Below are positions 24,368 to 38,130 of a stretch of 64,000 bases of DNA, in pieces. The notes beneath the pieces are model-generated. The model saw nothing but the letters and a program-made list of their open reading frames with translations. It had not been told where the DNA came from and did no database searches. The DNA comes from Centropus unirufus (Eukaryota > Chordata > Aves > Cuculiformes > Centropidae). How positions within the stretch are numbered: the first letter of the stretch is position 1; each line of letters opens with the position of its first letter. Both the position numbers and the translations under genes were made by a program. The DNA lies in the NCBI GenBank assembly GCA_013397695.1, contig VYZI01000194.1, positions 444,729 to 508,728 of the forward strand. Direction: 5' to 3'.

Positions 24368-27300
24368 CGGTTTTGCAAATAGAGGGACTGAATCTAATCA
24401 AATGCAGCTAACTTTTATACCATCATGTCAGCAAGACATTAGGCTTCTGGTAGGACATCATGGGTTAATATAGTCACACTTATTGTCTTGCTGGTTTGAG
24501 AACTGCTGAGGAAACTGAGTCTTGCTGATTGGTTTGAAGCTTCTAATTATTTTCTGTGCTGAACAAAATTCCCAGGTTTCACAGTTTTTACTGTGGTGGC
24601 AGAAATGATCTACTATGAAATTTTCTCAGCTGATTAACAGGCCCTCGGCATCCTCAGTGGTGCAGCTACACTATCCACAATGGGCTGAACCTGATAGATC
24701 CAGAAGCAGGTACCCCCTATCAGGATTTCTGTATAATATTTAGGTACCATTCTGTTGTCCACAGATGAGCAAAAGATAACAAATAAGAGGCCAAATAAGA
24801 TGGTTATGTCCACCTGGCATGTGATGCAGGGGAAGCAAAGCATGTTACTGTCTCCTGTAGATAGAGGGACACTTTCAATCTAGCAGAACAGCAACAAACT
24901 CCCAGGTTCAATTCAACGTAAAACTTCAGCCCCTTGCATTTAACAGGGCTAGCATTTCTCCATGGGATTTTAGGGCTGAATCCTCTCAGCCTCGCTGATA
25001 ACTATCCATCTGAACATGGGGAGTGAAGCTGAAGGATCGTAATTTTTCCCAGAGAAGTTTCCCTAGGTACTATGATGCCATTCTACCTGGGAATCTGCCA
25101 ATGGTATCGTTCCACTGCCTAATTTAAAGGACAGGGGATCAAGTGTTTAATACCAGCTGCCACTCAGCTTGCAAATAAACGGCTTTCATCCAGCACTGAG
25201 CATCCATTTCCATCATTCCTGTTGGTGCAGGATCCACTCAAACCCCTGTTGCTGCTCATCTTCCTGATGCTGGCCTTTGGAAACACACATAGAAATTAAG
25301 CTTAAAAAAACCCACACCATGCTACATGTATAATAAGCAAAAATAACATGCTGAAATATGCTCTGAGCAGGTTGCCACCCCCCCTTCAACACCTTTTTTG
25401 AAGCTACAAACACATTTCAATAGTTAGCTCTTATGAACCATATTTCTTTGTCTCACCTGCTCTCACCTGAAACCCTCAGATTAATCAGCCCCTTTGTTTC
25501 TAAATAAATTCTGGCAGGGATGAAGGCTGAATGATTTGGTGTGAGATTTTAAAACTGCAGCTCTTCATACCTGCTGTTTAATTTGGTTTTTTTTCATAAA
25601 AGCTCAATGTAAAAATCCCCAACAATCTTTCCTGCACCATGAACAGCTTGGTGGATGGGTTTTCACTGGCTATATTACTTTGTCAGTAGAGCCACATGCC
25701 TACCAATCTCATCTGAGACCAGGAACACACCTTTCTAAACGGAAGCTGCGTTCCCTTAAAAGGGACGAGTCCCCAGAGCTAAGCTGCTTTTGGAATGGCT
25801 GGTGAGAGGAGTGACCAGCGTCCCGTCCACTTGTCCTGTGAAAGGTAGAAATGACTCCTCTGGGATAGGTATCCTCAGTCTGACACTGCTGATGTTCTCC
25901 TAGCAGATCACTTTCAAACAATTTTTTTTTCCTGGATCTCTGCTTTGTGATCTGTATCTTGTTGAACTCTGGCTGGTTACCATACCTTGACAGTTCAAAT
26001 AGACACAAATAAATATAATCCAGACAGTAAAAACAGAGGGCACGAGGACAGGTTGATTGGACACCTTGCCTCAGCTGGAGGAGGAAGGGCTTCTTCCTTT
26101 CTATCAGGCTGTAGGAACACAGCTTGTTACAGGCACTGGTGTGTTAGCGTGACAGCTTTACAAGGCCTCGGCTTGCTCAGCAGTAACGATCTTCCAGCGT
26201 CCCTGATAGATCAATGCATGGCTTTCCTCGGGACCCACTCAGTGAAACACAGGTCAGGAGGGAATGTAACTCTGCAAAACAGCATCCAAACCAGAAACTG
26301 CTGCAGTGAGAGGCACCAGGCTGTCTGCAAAGTTCCTTGATTCAGTGTTCCCCGAGGATGCATCCCTGACCCTTCACAGACTACGGTGCAGCACGGCTTT
26401 TCCTTGCATCTCCAACAATTGTAGATTTTGACCATCTGATCTAGATTTTTTGGGTGTCCTTTCCTGCCACTGGGTGGTAAATTTTGGCAAAGTCTCACCC
26501 CATCTGGTCTTTGCCACTGGCAAACAGGAGACAGTGGGAGGTAGTTAAGGTATCGTCCTGAACATACTTTGACAAACTGCAAATGGCAAGGAATCATGCG
26601 ACACCTCATTAGCATAAAAACATGCTGTTTTTTACTCTCCTAAACAGAAGTGTAGCTTATCATGAAGACCTGTTAAAAAATGAAAACAAAACACCCAAGA
26701 AATGACAGCTCAGGTATTATTGTTGGGTAACGAGTCATTTCTTACAGAGCCTGCAGAGCAACTCCTTCTCTAGAGACAAAAAGGTGTTTTGAGTGGAGGG
26801 GCAGAAAAGAAGGGATTTGATCTTTTTCTTTTCTTAAAAAAAACCCTTCACTTTTACAATCTAAGCTGGTGAAACTAAATTTCAATAGCATTTAGTTAAC
26901 AACTAAATCATATATAGTCTTTTTCCTTTATATTTAACCTAGGAAGTTTTGATCCTCTTGCTCTGTTCAAGAGTAATAGCTGTGAACAGCATTGCTATTA
27001 GTCCAAAGAGAGTTGAGCAGGTATTTATCCAGTTATGTTAATTCAAGAGGCAGGCAACATAAATAAGAATTAATTTCTTATTTTGGGGACAGTAGAAAGT
27101 CTATCCCACAATCTGGAAGCTGTTTCTCAAGGAACTGAATTTTCACGGCTCAGAATTTCTAACACGAAAACACCTTCTTTCCACATGTCAAACACAAGCC
27201 TTTAACACTGCACATGTGAGTCCCAAATGCGACTTCACCAAAGTGATGCTACCTCTTTCGAACCTGCCTTCTCTAAGATGGAAGACCTGACCAGACTGTG

Positions 27301-27813
27301 TTAACATTGCTCCACTACAGAAAGCTGAAACCCAGCTCCTCAAAGAAATGTCAGAAGTCAGCTCCGATGGAATTATGACCTAACAACAAGCTTTAGGGGA
27401 CAAATGCTAGTCTCACCTAAAACGCATCAGTTCAGTTGTAAAACAAGGCGGCTTTACAATAAGTCAACAGGAATTGCCATTCAGTGCACACCATCTCTTA
27501 ATAATAATTTCCCCTCCTGATCCATTTGGAAAGCAAGCAAACACCAGCATGCTGGATGACAACAGCAGCCACCATCAGAAGAAAATGAACAAAGTTGGCG
27601 TGGTCTCCTCGCTGGGGTCCCAGTGCTGGGCGTTACATAGTTAAAGGTCATCACAGAGCAACTGCAAATGCTGCATTTTCAATCCTCTTTCAGAACTAAT
27701 TTTTAATGCCTAATCTATTGATGTATCCAGCTGAACACCAGAAATAGTGTGAAATTAGGACTCAGTACTTATTCATGAGAACAAATTTAAGTGATTTTTC
27801 TTTTCTGGATTAC
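24368..27813. other. Non-coding stretch (presumed intron)
   Basis: I see no supported exon or repeat. Overlapping frames at 25709-26615 on both strands are composition effects of a less AT-rich patch. Confidence 0.5.
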
Positions 27814-27883
27814 AGGCTTGATTCTCCTCTCATTTGCTCGCACACAGAAAAGGAGTAATTCTGTTGAGGTCAATGGCAGTGCA
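27814..27883. repeat. Fragment of an ancient amniote interspersed repeat
   Basis: The segment GGCTTGATTCTCCTCTCATT followed by GGAGTAATTCTGTTGAGGTC and AATGGCAGTG resembles a widely dispersed old amniote repeat with the words GATTCTCCTCTCACTTACAC and GGAGTAACTCCATTGAAGTC. I recall the pattern but not a certain family name. A second, weaker GAGTAATTCC lies at about 27895. The orientation is not assigned. Confidence 0.45.
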
Positions 27884-30800
27884 AGAAAGGGAAGAGTAAT
27901 TCCTTTACCACAGGTCTGCACTGAAAGGGAAGAAGCAATTCCCAGCCAAGGTAGCACAGACAACAGCAAGCGGAGAAGAAGCAGAGCTGTGAGTTTCAGC
28001 TGCAGGAGGCTGCTGAGCCTCATGCTGTATTTTTACTGTTATTCTTATGTGATAACACCAGCTTGAAGAGGTACCAGCAGGCGGATGATCAGACTTTTTT
28101 TTTCTGAAGAATAGACAAAAGAAACCCTTCAAGTGTGCTCTGTCTACATATCATATGGCTCATCCTTGCTAGGCGTTAGGTGGAACAGCACAATGGAGCT
28201 TGGACCTCCTAGACCAGTGAACAATCTCTCTCTGCAACTTTAGGAGATTAAGAGACACTGCATTTACAGCATATATGTCTCTAGATTCTACTCTTTTCTT
28301 AGAGTACAACTGGTAAGATTCTACTCAAGATTCAATGGGTGGACTGGCTAGAATGACAAAACAGTCCACAGATGATTCAGAAGGGGTACCCACAGAATCT
28401 AGTCACACTGGTAACACGTAGTGCACAAAACCACTAGCAGATTAGATTAAAATCCACTGAAATGCCTGCAATGAGGTTTAGATTTACTTAACAGGATACA
28501 AGATTCAGATGAATAGACATGAACAAAAATAGACAAAATGATATGAAAGCCTGAAGCTTCTTCCTTTCCACTGCAGAAAAGAACTGGAAAAAGCACCATG
28601 GATATTCTACAGGCTCGGGGATTAACAGTGCTCTCTACATTCCTTCCACTTCCCTGTGCAGGAGCACTTCTTTTTCCATTCTGACAGTGACAACGTCTTC
28701 GAAAGACAAGAATACGCTTCAACTCCTTAAGGTACCAACTTAAACTGCCCCTTTGGAAGGCTCAAACATCGATGAATACTACAGAGTTTGGGGAATGTCA
28801 GACGTGAAAAACCCTACTGAAATCTTGACGATGAACACCACAGCCTCACACCAACTGGCAATCAGCCAGACAGAGGAAGGAAACACTAAGCTTGCAAGAA
28901 ATTTTATCCACAAGTACAAAGGCAGGAGGATAGCACAATGAAACCTGTCAAGCTGGACAGACAATACATTTCAGAATTAGAAGAGCGGCACAGCAGACAA
29001 GTCACACCGAGAAGCACAGCAAACATCAGCAGCTAATGGCCAGGACCACCACCAGGGACCTGCAAGTGAAGAAACATGGGGGGGTAACAACTCTTCCCTA
29101 TACCTGCTCTCAGTCTTCTCTGGAAATGACTAATTTTTCACTTGATTGGATCTGAATAAATCCCACCAGAACAAAATAAACTTGTTTTGCAAAGTTTAAA
29201 ACACATTCTAGCTTTAAGGATAGGAAAGCGTGAAGAGGCCTGGGTAATAAAATAAAAAATTGTAGAAAGGACTACAACAAGAGAGAACTGAGAACTCAGT
29301 TTTACCCGGCTGTATTAAGGAAGAATTAGCAACTTTGTCTGGTGAGGCGCTATGATCAAATGAGCCCTGACCTTGGAGGACATGGCTGACCTTGAGTATC
29401 AGATATATCTCTTAATACATGGTAATGTAGCCAGGATGCCTTTTTTTTTAAATTAGCCATGCATCCCCAGAACACAGAAACTCACCAAACATAAGCCAGA
29501 AAAAAGTGGGATACAGAAGGCCACACTTGGCCAGAGGATCTGTCCCTGGATTTGAGGCTGGATTGATGTAGTATGAAGCAGAATGCTGTAGCCCCAATAC
29601 ATCTTTTAGATTAAAGTGGCCTGGGGACACTGGTGAATATGAAGAGAGGTTCTACTCTGCGTTACATCTGCATACTGACCTGTTGGGGCTTTCAAACAAC
29701 ATTTCTCCTCAGCCTGCTCGGCCAGCCCAGTGCCCCAAACACCCCAGTAATGCCACTGGAGTGTGCTCCCCCTCCTCTGGGCGCCCAGAGCATTCACTTG
29801 GAATTGATTTGGGGAATTTATGTCTGAACCTTGTAATCACTTCACTTCTGATCTCCTCTAATTTAGCAAGCCTATGGCATTATATTATCTGTATCACACC
29901 TTTGCTGCTTGAAAATAAGCACCTTTTCTTCCTTGGGAATTACTTTTATCCTTTGCTTGGCTGTGACCAGCATGTGATAACCATCAGGAACACCTGTTTG
30001 GGAAATTAGCAACTGTCCCCCAAAAATGCAGTGAAAATACCACTCTTCTGCAGAGGATGTTCTAAAAGCTGGCCATTTAGGCTGCTTCCAGCCCGCAGGA
30101 ACACTCTTCTCCAGCAGGAAATGCAGGAAATTTTCTATATCAGGATCTCATCTGTTTCTCTGAAATTCCCCAATCAGTACTTAAGAATGAGGTAATATTT
30201 TAATCAGAAGCCTATTCTGTGAGCTGTCTGCCCTCAGGTCCATCTCATTCATCTCTCAGAATACAGGTTTCAGCTTTCTCCTCCAAAGAGGTTAACAGAT
30301 TGCTGTAATTGGACGGCCCCAAGAGCAGTGCTTCAAGTACCAAAGCAGCCAGAAACAGAACCCTGCCCACACTCTGAGCAATGAAAGATTTTCCCCTTAT
30401 TAAATATTGTTAACAATGTGTTTGAAGTTCTTCATGGGAAAGTGCAATCTAAAGAGTTAATTCGCTTGTATCTTGCTTTGAAGAAGTCTTCCCTGGCATT
30501 GAGGCTAACACTGTCCATATCCCGCTTCTAAGAAGCTAAGAGAAACCACTCTGACTAGTGTACTCATCTTTTAAACATCTGTAGACCGTTATAATCCTGT
30601 AATTAACTTCCTCCCCTTGCTGCTTTACCAGCAACTACTACTGCCAAGGAAACCCAGCTCTTCATCCGTTTTCTGCTTTATTTGCAAGCCTGTATCCTCA
30701 ATTATTTTCTAAAAATACTTCATGGAAATGCACAAATAAGAAAAGATGTCTCTACCAACCTCTGACCTTGTGAAATCTGACTGCATTTTTTATCATTAAG

Positions 30801-33800
30801 AAAGCATACTTGGTTCTGCATTCTTTCTATAACCAGTTTATTTTTTGGGGGGAGGATTGTAACCCGGTCACAAGGTATCATATTGCAATTACAAGCAGAA
30901 AACAAAACTACTTCCAACTAATCATTCGTAGACAGTTAAAATGGACATGTCTGAACAACATACAAAGCTATGAGAAATGCCATCTTTTAAGAAGCATATT
31001 TCTGTAAACGGAAACCTTGTGTGTCACAGACTCCATCACAATTAAGACTTCTTGAAGTTTCAATCTGAATGTGCCTTATGCCTTTCAATTCACAAAACAG
31101 TTGAAATAACCGTGTAGAATTAGCAAATAATTATTGAGAGTTAGCATAACGCTAAATAATCAGCCAAGGGTAAATCTATATATATGTGCAATCTTCGGTG
31201 ATGGCCGTGAAAAAACAAACTATGTAAAAACTTCTATCTACATTCTATCTACGATTAGACATTTCAGTATTATAAGCTAAACTGAAGCCTTCTCCATTTT
31301 AACAAAAAGGAATAAATAAAATCTGCACTGACAAAAACTCAATTGTTATCTGTTGATACCACTCACAGATAAAAAGGGTCTGTGGGATGGCCCAGCACCA
31401 CACAGTGGCAACCTACGTTATGCATAGCATGGGATTAAGTCCCACAGTACCAAGCATGCTGAATCAAAGATGATACATCTGGACGATACCAGTTAAATCC
31501 ATAAACACAGTGACTCACTGGAAGGATAATAAGATATCATCTCTTATTGAATTGGGCTGCGCCATGATGGATACCCTAAAGAATGATGGATATGCTTCAG
31601 TTAGAGGACAAATTTCTGCTAGACACGGGGATGTCAGAGGCAGATCTAAGAAAAAATAAAAAAATCTTTACAGCCTTCAGCTGGAACACAGATATTATAT
31701 CAAAAGCATTTGCTGTATCACTTAACCCAGGCAAAGATATAAAAACACTTCTAACATGTCATCTTTTAAAAGCAAGTCTTCCAGAAAAATCCAGTTAGCC
31801 AAAGTATGTTTCCTCTATTTCCCAATGCTAGAATTTTGAAGCAATGCATTAATCAAAATTATTTCTAAGAAATAGGGTTTTCTTTTTCCTTTTTGTTTTT
31901 TAGGGCTGGGACAGAGTAGCAAGGTGAAAAGGACAACAGACACATTCATTAAATCACACTCACACATATTCTTTTACATATAGTCAAGAAAGGGAAAAAA
32001 AAAACCACCATCACCTAAGTGTGAATAAGATACGTAACTATATTGAGAGTTCCTGTTTTAAAGGCACTGGGATTACCTGTCACACCGAAGCGCTGTTGTG
32101 AAGATTTGAGGGACAACTTTGAAAGGCATTCATCACCAAACTGATTCGCCAGAGCTACTGAACCCATTCACAGAGGAAAACCAGTTAAAGTGGCAGCACC
32201 TACAATACAATTGCACTGACAAGATGAAATATTTGCTCACTGTTTGAAGTGTGTAAGACATGGGGATGGAAGATGGCAAAAAAAGCTGTCTTAAAAATAT
32301 TAGAGCAATCAGCTAGGACATAACAGTCAAGCATGGGAAGAGGTCCCTGAGAGCAGAAGCACCAGTGAAGCATTTGTCCCACATTAAGCCCTGCTCCCAG
32401 TGACATTTCTGTGTGTTATTTACATGCCAAGAAACCCTTGCAGCTGAACTAAAGGTGATTACTCTGGAGGAGAGACTTAATGACAAATGGTATTTCTGCA
32501 AGAATACATGCCTTTTAAAAACACTGTCTTTAAATCTAACTAAACATCTAATATATTTACCAGAAACCCCTTTGAAAACCTATGATTTCCCACAGCCTTG
32601 CTTTATGACTGCTTCTCTTCTCAGACATTTTCAGCAGGTTCTAAAATAGCCTGGCGGCTTCCAACATAAAATCTAAGCATATCTCCCAAAGCATCAAAAA
32701 TATAACCAATAGATAAAAGCCCTTTATCTGACTTTTAAAAATACTGTTGTTGGAGTTACAAATCCAGGAAACATAAATAAGAACGGAGGCCACTAGGTGT
32801 TGTTAGAAGAAAACTATTTCATATCATTATAGGGTTGCTTTGAAGCTCCTATAACTCTGTCAAGCTGGAGGAGAGAGATTTTATGGGTACAAGAGAAGTA
32901 TTTCTTAAGTTCTAGGTGTTTCAAAACTTGCCTAAAAACTATACACATGCTGAACACTTGTGAAAGCAAGACGGATGGAGGCCTCTTACATCATCTAAGG
33001 TGCAGACCACAGTTCCAAACTGTACAGGACCTGACGAACAAGACACCCCTGCACACTAGGCTGTGGATTTCTGGCTCATGAGCTGCTCCTGCACACATCC
33101 TCCAGCCACACAGTAAATGACAGCGGGGTTTTACTGGAGGGGTGAAGTACGTTCGCCTCAGGATATGAAAGCACATTTTCACAGGTCTCGGGGAGCAGCT
33201 GGTACGCTGGAAGGTGGGGTAGCCCTGCATTTCACCCTTGCTCTGAGCCTCAGCACTGAAGAAAGGGCAGGGAAGCAAACTTGTAGCAGCTGAGGTCTTA
33301 AAAATTGCTTCCAGCCCCAAAAGTTGAACTGGCCCTGAGTCAATCGTAGTCTCTCAGGCAATCATCGCATTTAAAGAATGACTCCATGTAGACCATGGAT
33401 CAGCAGCCTCGCACAAGTGGCACGTCAGACTGCTTGTATCCATTCCAGGTCAGCAGGAGCACAAAAGGTACCAGAAGATGCTGCATCTCTGATGAAAACA
33501 GGGCTTTTCCTTTACCAGCAGTATCTATATCTGTCCTCTGCTAAGGAACCAGCCCTTTTGAAACGTCAACTCGGTGGGGAGCAAGTGGCAGAGATGCTAC
33601 TTCTCTGGTACACCTCTCAGCACCCTACAACTGCCAGCTCCTCTTCTCCTAAATGCTACTCGAAGTACATGCCCATCTTTGCAATATACTTTCTTACATC
33701 GTATCAAACAGGTGGCTGACATAACCTGAAAGTGCACAGTCAAGAGGCAAAAACATCACGCAAAGGGGGATTCTCAGCCCCAAGTCTTGATGAATCTCCT

Positions 33801-36359
33801 CTTTGGTATGTGGCACTCCCTCCTTCTGCCACCTACAGGTGCCTTCTGCACAACTTTCTTCTAACTCACAGCCTGTCTACGCCACTAAATAATAACAGTT
33901 TTTCTGCCCACAGAGCAGATCCAACAATCTGAATATTATGTACTTACTCAGAAGATAAGTAGTCTGGGGCTACATGCAAGGAATCGCCAGGAGACTGATA
34001 CACGGCTCCTTTCCAAAGCCAAAAATACACCTGGCGTGGAGGGATAATGGTGTAGCCAGATGCAGTGCTGCCACTATCCAGACAAATGTGCCCATTCCTG
34101 TCTGGTTCATGTACCCCACTTTCGTTTCCATGTGAATAACGGGGAAGGGTATATGAAAGGGAGTGGACTTGCCTTGAAACAGCAGCAAAATGAAGCTGGG
34201 ACGTACACCAGGACAGGGAACTTGGAAGCTCAGATACAACATCCAGCACTTTCTCTATGTCGGCCTGCACATGTTCATGCTGCTGCCATGGGAATTAAGC
34301 ACTAGAGGAGGTTCTTCACAAACTAAGAACTGGACTAGCTGCACACTAAGCATTTAACCTGTACATATTTCTTAATCACCCTAGAAGAATGGGGAAAAGG
34401 GTGTTAAGATTTCTTTGCATATATTCTTTTATTGCAGCATTGTGTGCTATCAACCACGGGACTGGATGAGCCTTTTTTGAGCAGCACAACCATTCATCCC
34501 TGTGGCAGATCCTCTTCTCTTCAAGCCATCAGTTTTAGGGAATTCCTGAACTGCAGTCACACCTAGAATACCTTATTTAACTTTCTTTCTCAGTTTGTCT
34601 AATTGCTTCTGGAACAAGCTTACGATATCTGTTTCTACAACTGAATAACATGTGACAAACCCCAGACCACCTCCCTCTTAACTTCTGTTTGTTTTACATC
34701 TGTCCCAAATTATTTCTCATAATTCTTAGATTATAAGAAATAAGGAGTAAAGTTCTTTATTCTTCTGTATCATGCCACTTATTATTTTATAGCTCTTTAA
34801 CACATCCTGGCCAATCATTTCCTTTAAAGGATGAAGAGTTCAAGTCTTATTTCTATACTTCGGTAGTTCTTGTCTTATACTTTTTCATTGAATACACAGA
34901 TTCCCAGCATTAGTTATCTTAATTTAAATACCTTCCCTTCCTAACTAGGTAAAGCCACAGAAAGCCTATAAGCTCTGAATCTGCAACCCTTCAACTTTTT
35001 TCTGCTATAATTGTGATCCAAATTTGGAAATGTTTTTTCACCCAATGGACTCATTTTCCACTGTTATCTTCTATATAATTCCAGGCTGAAGAGATTTTGT
35101 TGTAGTTTTACAGATGTGTAACTACACAAATCACTTCTAGACACAGGTATGCATAATCTAACCTAATAAGTATTTTGAAAGTTACGGAATCCGATAAATT
35201 GTTTTACAGGCTTCAATGACTTCTAAGACAAAAGCATTATTTTTATCATGACTGCTCACCTAGAAGACAATTTCTGCCCAAGGAAATCCAACAGAAAAAA
35301 AGGGAGGATTAAGAATTATTTTTCTTTCTTTTTCCAAATTAAACAAATCCTCATTGTGTCACAATCTCTCTGCTTGGTCCTTCTAGGTCATGCTGCCCTT
35401 TCACTGAGGAACAGACTCAAGCCTTTGCTGTGAAATAAACAAACAAGAAGTATTTCCCAGAGGAATAATTTCATCCCTCTCTAGGTAAGGCTCCCCCTGC
35501 CTTTACATTCCCATATTATTCTTGAGAGACACTGACAGCAGATTGAAGGCTCTGTCACACAAAAATTACATCTGCAGAAGACAGGAATTCAATCTTGTAA
35601 TACTTCTTTCTGACTGGATAAAATTTTTGTAGCCCCTCTCCTAAAATGGAAAGTATTTTTCTCTTTCTAATCGGTTTCATCTTTTTGGCAAAATGAGCCT
35701 CACCATTTCCAAACAGGATTGTGAATTAGATGGTTTATTGGAGAGGAAAATGATAGCAACCGGCTCTCTGACTGCAAGGAAAAAAGGAACACAATTAAAA
35801 CATTAGCCTTTCCCTACCAAACAGAAAGGCTACAGCAGACAGGTATTTGCTAGAACATCTGCTAAGACTAAAACCATAGCTCTGTCTTCTAAGAATTTTT
35901 ACAATTAAAATGAGAGAAAAGTGAGTCTCTGAAAAGGAAATTGCATTAGGTAGAAAACTGTATTTTAGACTGAATAGAACACTTCTGAATAGAACCAGTT
36001 CCATCGGAAGTGATTAAGGACAAGCAGAAGACCTGACAGGGCTGTCCAAAATATTTGTGTCCTATAACAAGAGTAATACCAAATATTCATACTTCAGAGT
36101 CTGTACTATTGCTCTGAACATGTTTTACAAACAAATAAAAACACTAAAGACTAGTTGATTTTTAGGGCTTTTTTAACTTAAGTAGGGAGAAATAATACTG
36201 AGCAACAAAGAAAACCTGAAATAAAAAATACCAAACAAGATAATTACCAAAAGAACATCTCCCTCAGCAACAAGGAAAAATGAGAGCATTAAAACATGCA
36301 GTTTTCCTACAGACAGCATATATAAACTTTTCCTTTTTTATATATATTTATTTTACAAA
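27884..36359. other. Non-coding stretch (presumed intron)
   Basis: No exon, RNA gene or clear mobile element is seen over these 8.5 kb. A GC-richer patch at 32990-34300 produces several overlapping chance frames on both strands. A near-repeat of TTCTATCTAC lies at about 31233-31252. Confidence 0.5.
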
Positions 36360-36660
36360 GCGCATTTCCAGGTTAAATAAAATAATGCTATTTGAAACAG
36401 TTCATATTTGAAATGCCTTTTTTTTACTTTAAAACATCCTGATGTGGCAGTTTACAAGGCGATAAAGCATGTCTGTTATTGAGCAGAACTACTCTTCAGA
36501 GCATTTCTACAACTTCACCTTTGTGTGCAACAATGCACCTAACACTGAAGCCTGACAATACCTGTTGGGCCATCTCTAACTGTTTAAGTGGTTTAATAGT
36601 ATTTTGTCTATATAACTACATTATATACAAATACTTTATCATTTATTTTGGTAGTGATGA
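36360..36660. promoter_or_regulatory. Candidate conserved non-coding block
   Basis: This is repeat-free AT-rich sequence with TTAAATAAAATAATGC, CCTGATGTGGCAG, GGCGATAAAGCATG and GTTTAAGTGGTTTAATAG (NKX2-like AAGTG near 36586). The call rests on texture and motif words only. Confidence 0.2.
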
Positions 36661-38085
36661 ATATAGACCATACTGATAGCCACAGCAAATGTGCTTTTTT
36701 TTTTCCTGAAAGGAAAACTACAATTGCTTATTCTTGAAGCTTGTATTTTACACCTTTTCAAACATAAGCAGATAAATTTTCAGTGTCACTGTTGCTGAGA
36801 TTTCCTCCTATTTTTATTTTCTACTGACAGAATATTCAAAGCTGACAAATGTTGTAGAACAGACATAGTTATTAAAGGCTTCAATTTACAGCAAATAGTG
36901 ACAGTTTGCTTTTGCTGCTCATAAACCAAAAATCTAAGAGGTGTAAATAGAAGGAAGGTGGCAACAAAACACTTGGATAGTTCTTCAAATAATTCTACAA
37001 GTAATGGTAATAAGAGTAACACACTTGCTTTCATTGTGTGCATCCTTTTAAATTTGACTGATACAAAAAACACAGGTGCCATATGCTTAGGTGAGCAAAA
37101 AGACCCAAACCCTAAAATGTACAGTATATTTAAGCAGATGTCTTTGAACTGCTGGGCTTCACTGTGAAATATCACCACTGTTCTTTACTCAGGTGTTGTT
37201 TATGTTTGATGAAGTGATGTCACCTCTAGCTTCAGCCCCCGAAAATGGTTATTTTTCCTTCCCTATTTCCTGCTCTTTCCTCGTCATAAAATTTGGGCAG
37301 CGATTACTACTGATGTTGTTCAAAACTCAGTGTTTCTATTTATCTTTCAATAACTATTTCAGCACACGGGCCTCTTAATTAGATTAATTTTAAGCCTTTT
37401 CATGCAACAGTGAAGTAGTTATCTGAGACGATGAGGACCCCTGGGAGCACAGCAATCTCTCTGCTTAGAGATGGCTAATCAGATGCATAAAACATTCCTG
37501 ATATTAGACACTGAATTGCTGGCTGCATACCCTGTAAATTAATACTACTATAAGGTAGACCATGAAGGATAAGGAATGAAAGTATACCTGCCACTTCATT
37601 GTAAAGACTGGCAGAATGCAACTATGTCAGGAGTGCTGTTTAGCACTTAGCATGTGGGATATTCTGGAATTGCTGCCGTAGCCAATACACATGCCCTGCC
37701 TGACCTCTGCGCAAGGGCTGAGGCAGCTGGAATGTGTTGGATGGAGCTCACCTCCCAAAGGGTCTACACCGGGTCTTATGGATGAGCGTCATCCCCTGTG
37801 TATGGAGCCAAAGGGGTTTGATGACCCCAGTAATAAAGAAGACTGGCACCAGAAAAGGTGATTTACTGAGTGGCAGAAGCATAATAGGGAAGGCTAAATC
37901 ATCTCACCCAAGCTGAGATCATAAATGAACATGCTGAGTAACTACTCAGTGACTGCAGAGTCCTATGACCCCCACCTGGCCAGTGTGCACACTCACACAA
38001 GTCTGATGGTACATTTAACTTTTTTAGAGATTTCCCCTTACTTCTTCCCCCTAAAACGGCTCTTACTGAGCATTTTTTTTCCCCA
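36661..38085. other. Non-coding stretch (presumed intron)
   Basis: No exon or repeat is supported. AGAGGTGTAAATAG near 36940 is a T-box-like word, noted only. Confidence 0.45.
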
Positions 38086-38130
38086 TTTTTTTTTTTTTTG
38101 GAGGGAGGAAGGAGAAGGGGAGGGGAAGGG
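38086..38130 (+). repeat. T14 tract abutting a G-rich purine tract (possible G-quadruplex)
   Basis: Fourteen T are followed at 38100 by an all-purine run of about 31 bases with G-runs GGG, GGGG, GGGG and GGG, meeting a loose four-run pattern with one long loop. On the presumed transcribed minus-strand gene the RNA would carry the pyrimidine strand here. Confidence 0.6.

Noticed and set aside
25709..26615. Several frames over 100 codons on both strands
   Set aside because: They overlap in different registers in a locally GC-richer patch and have no protein features.
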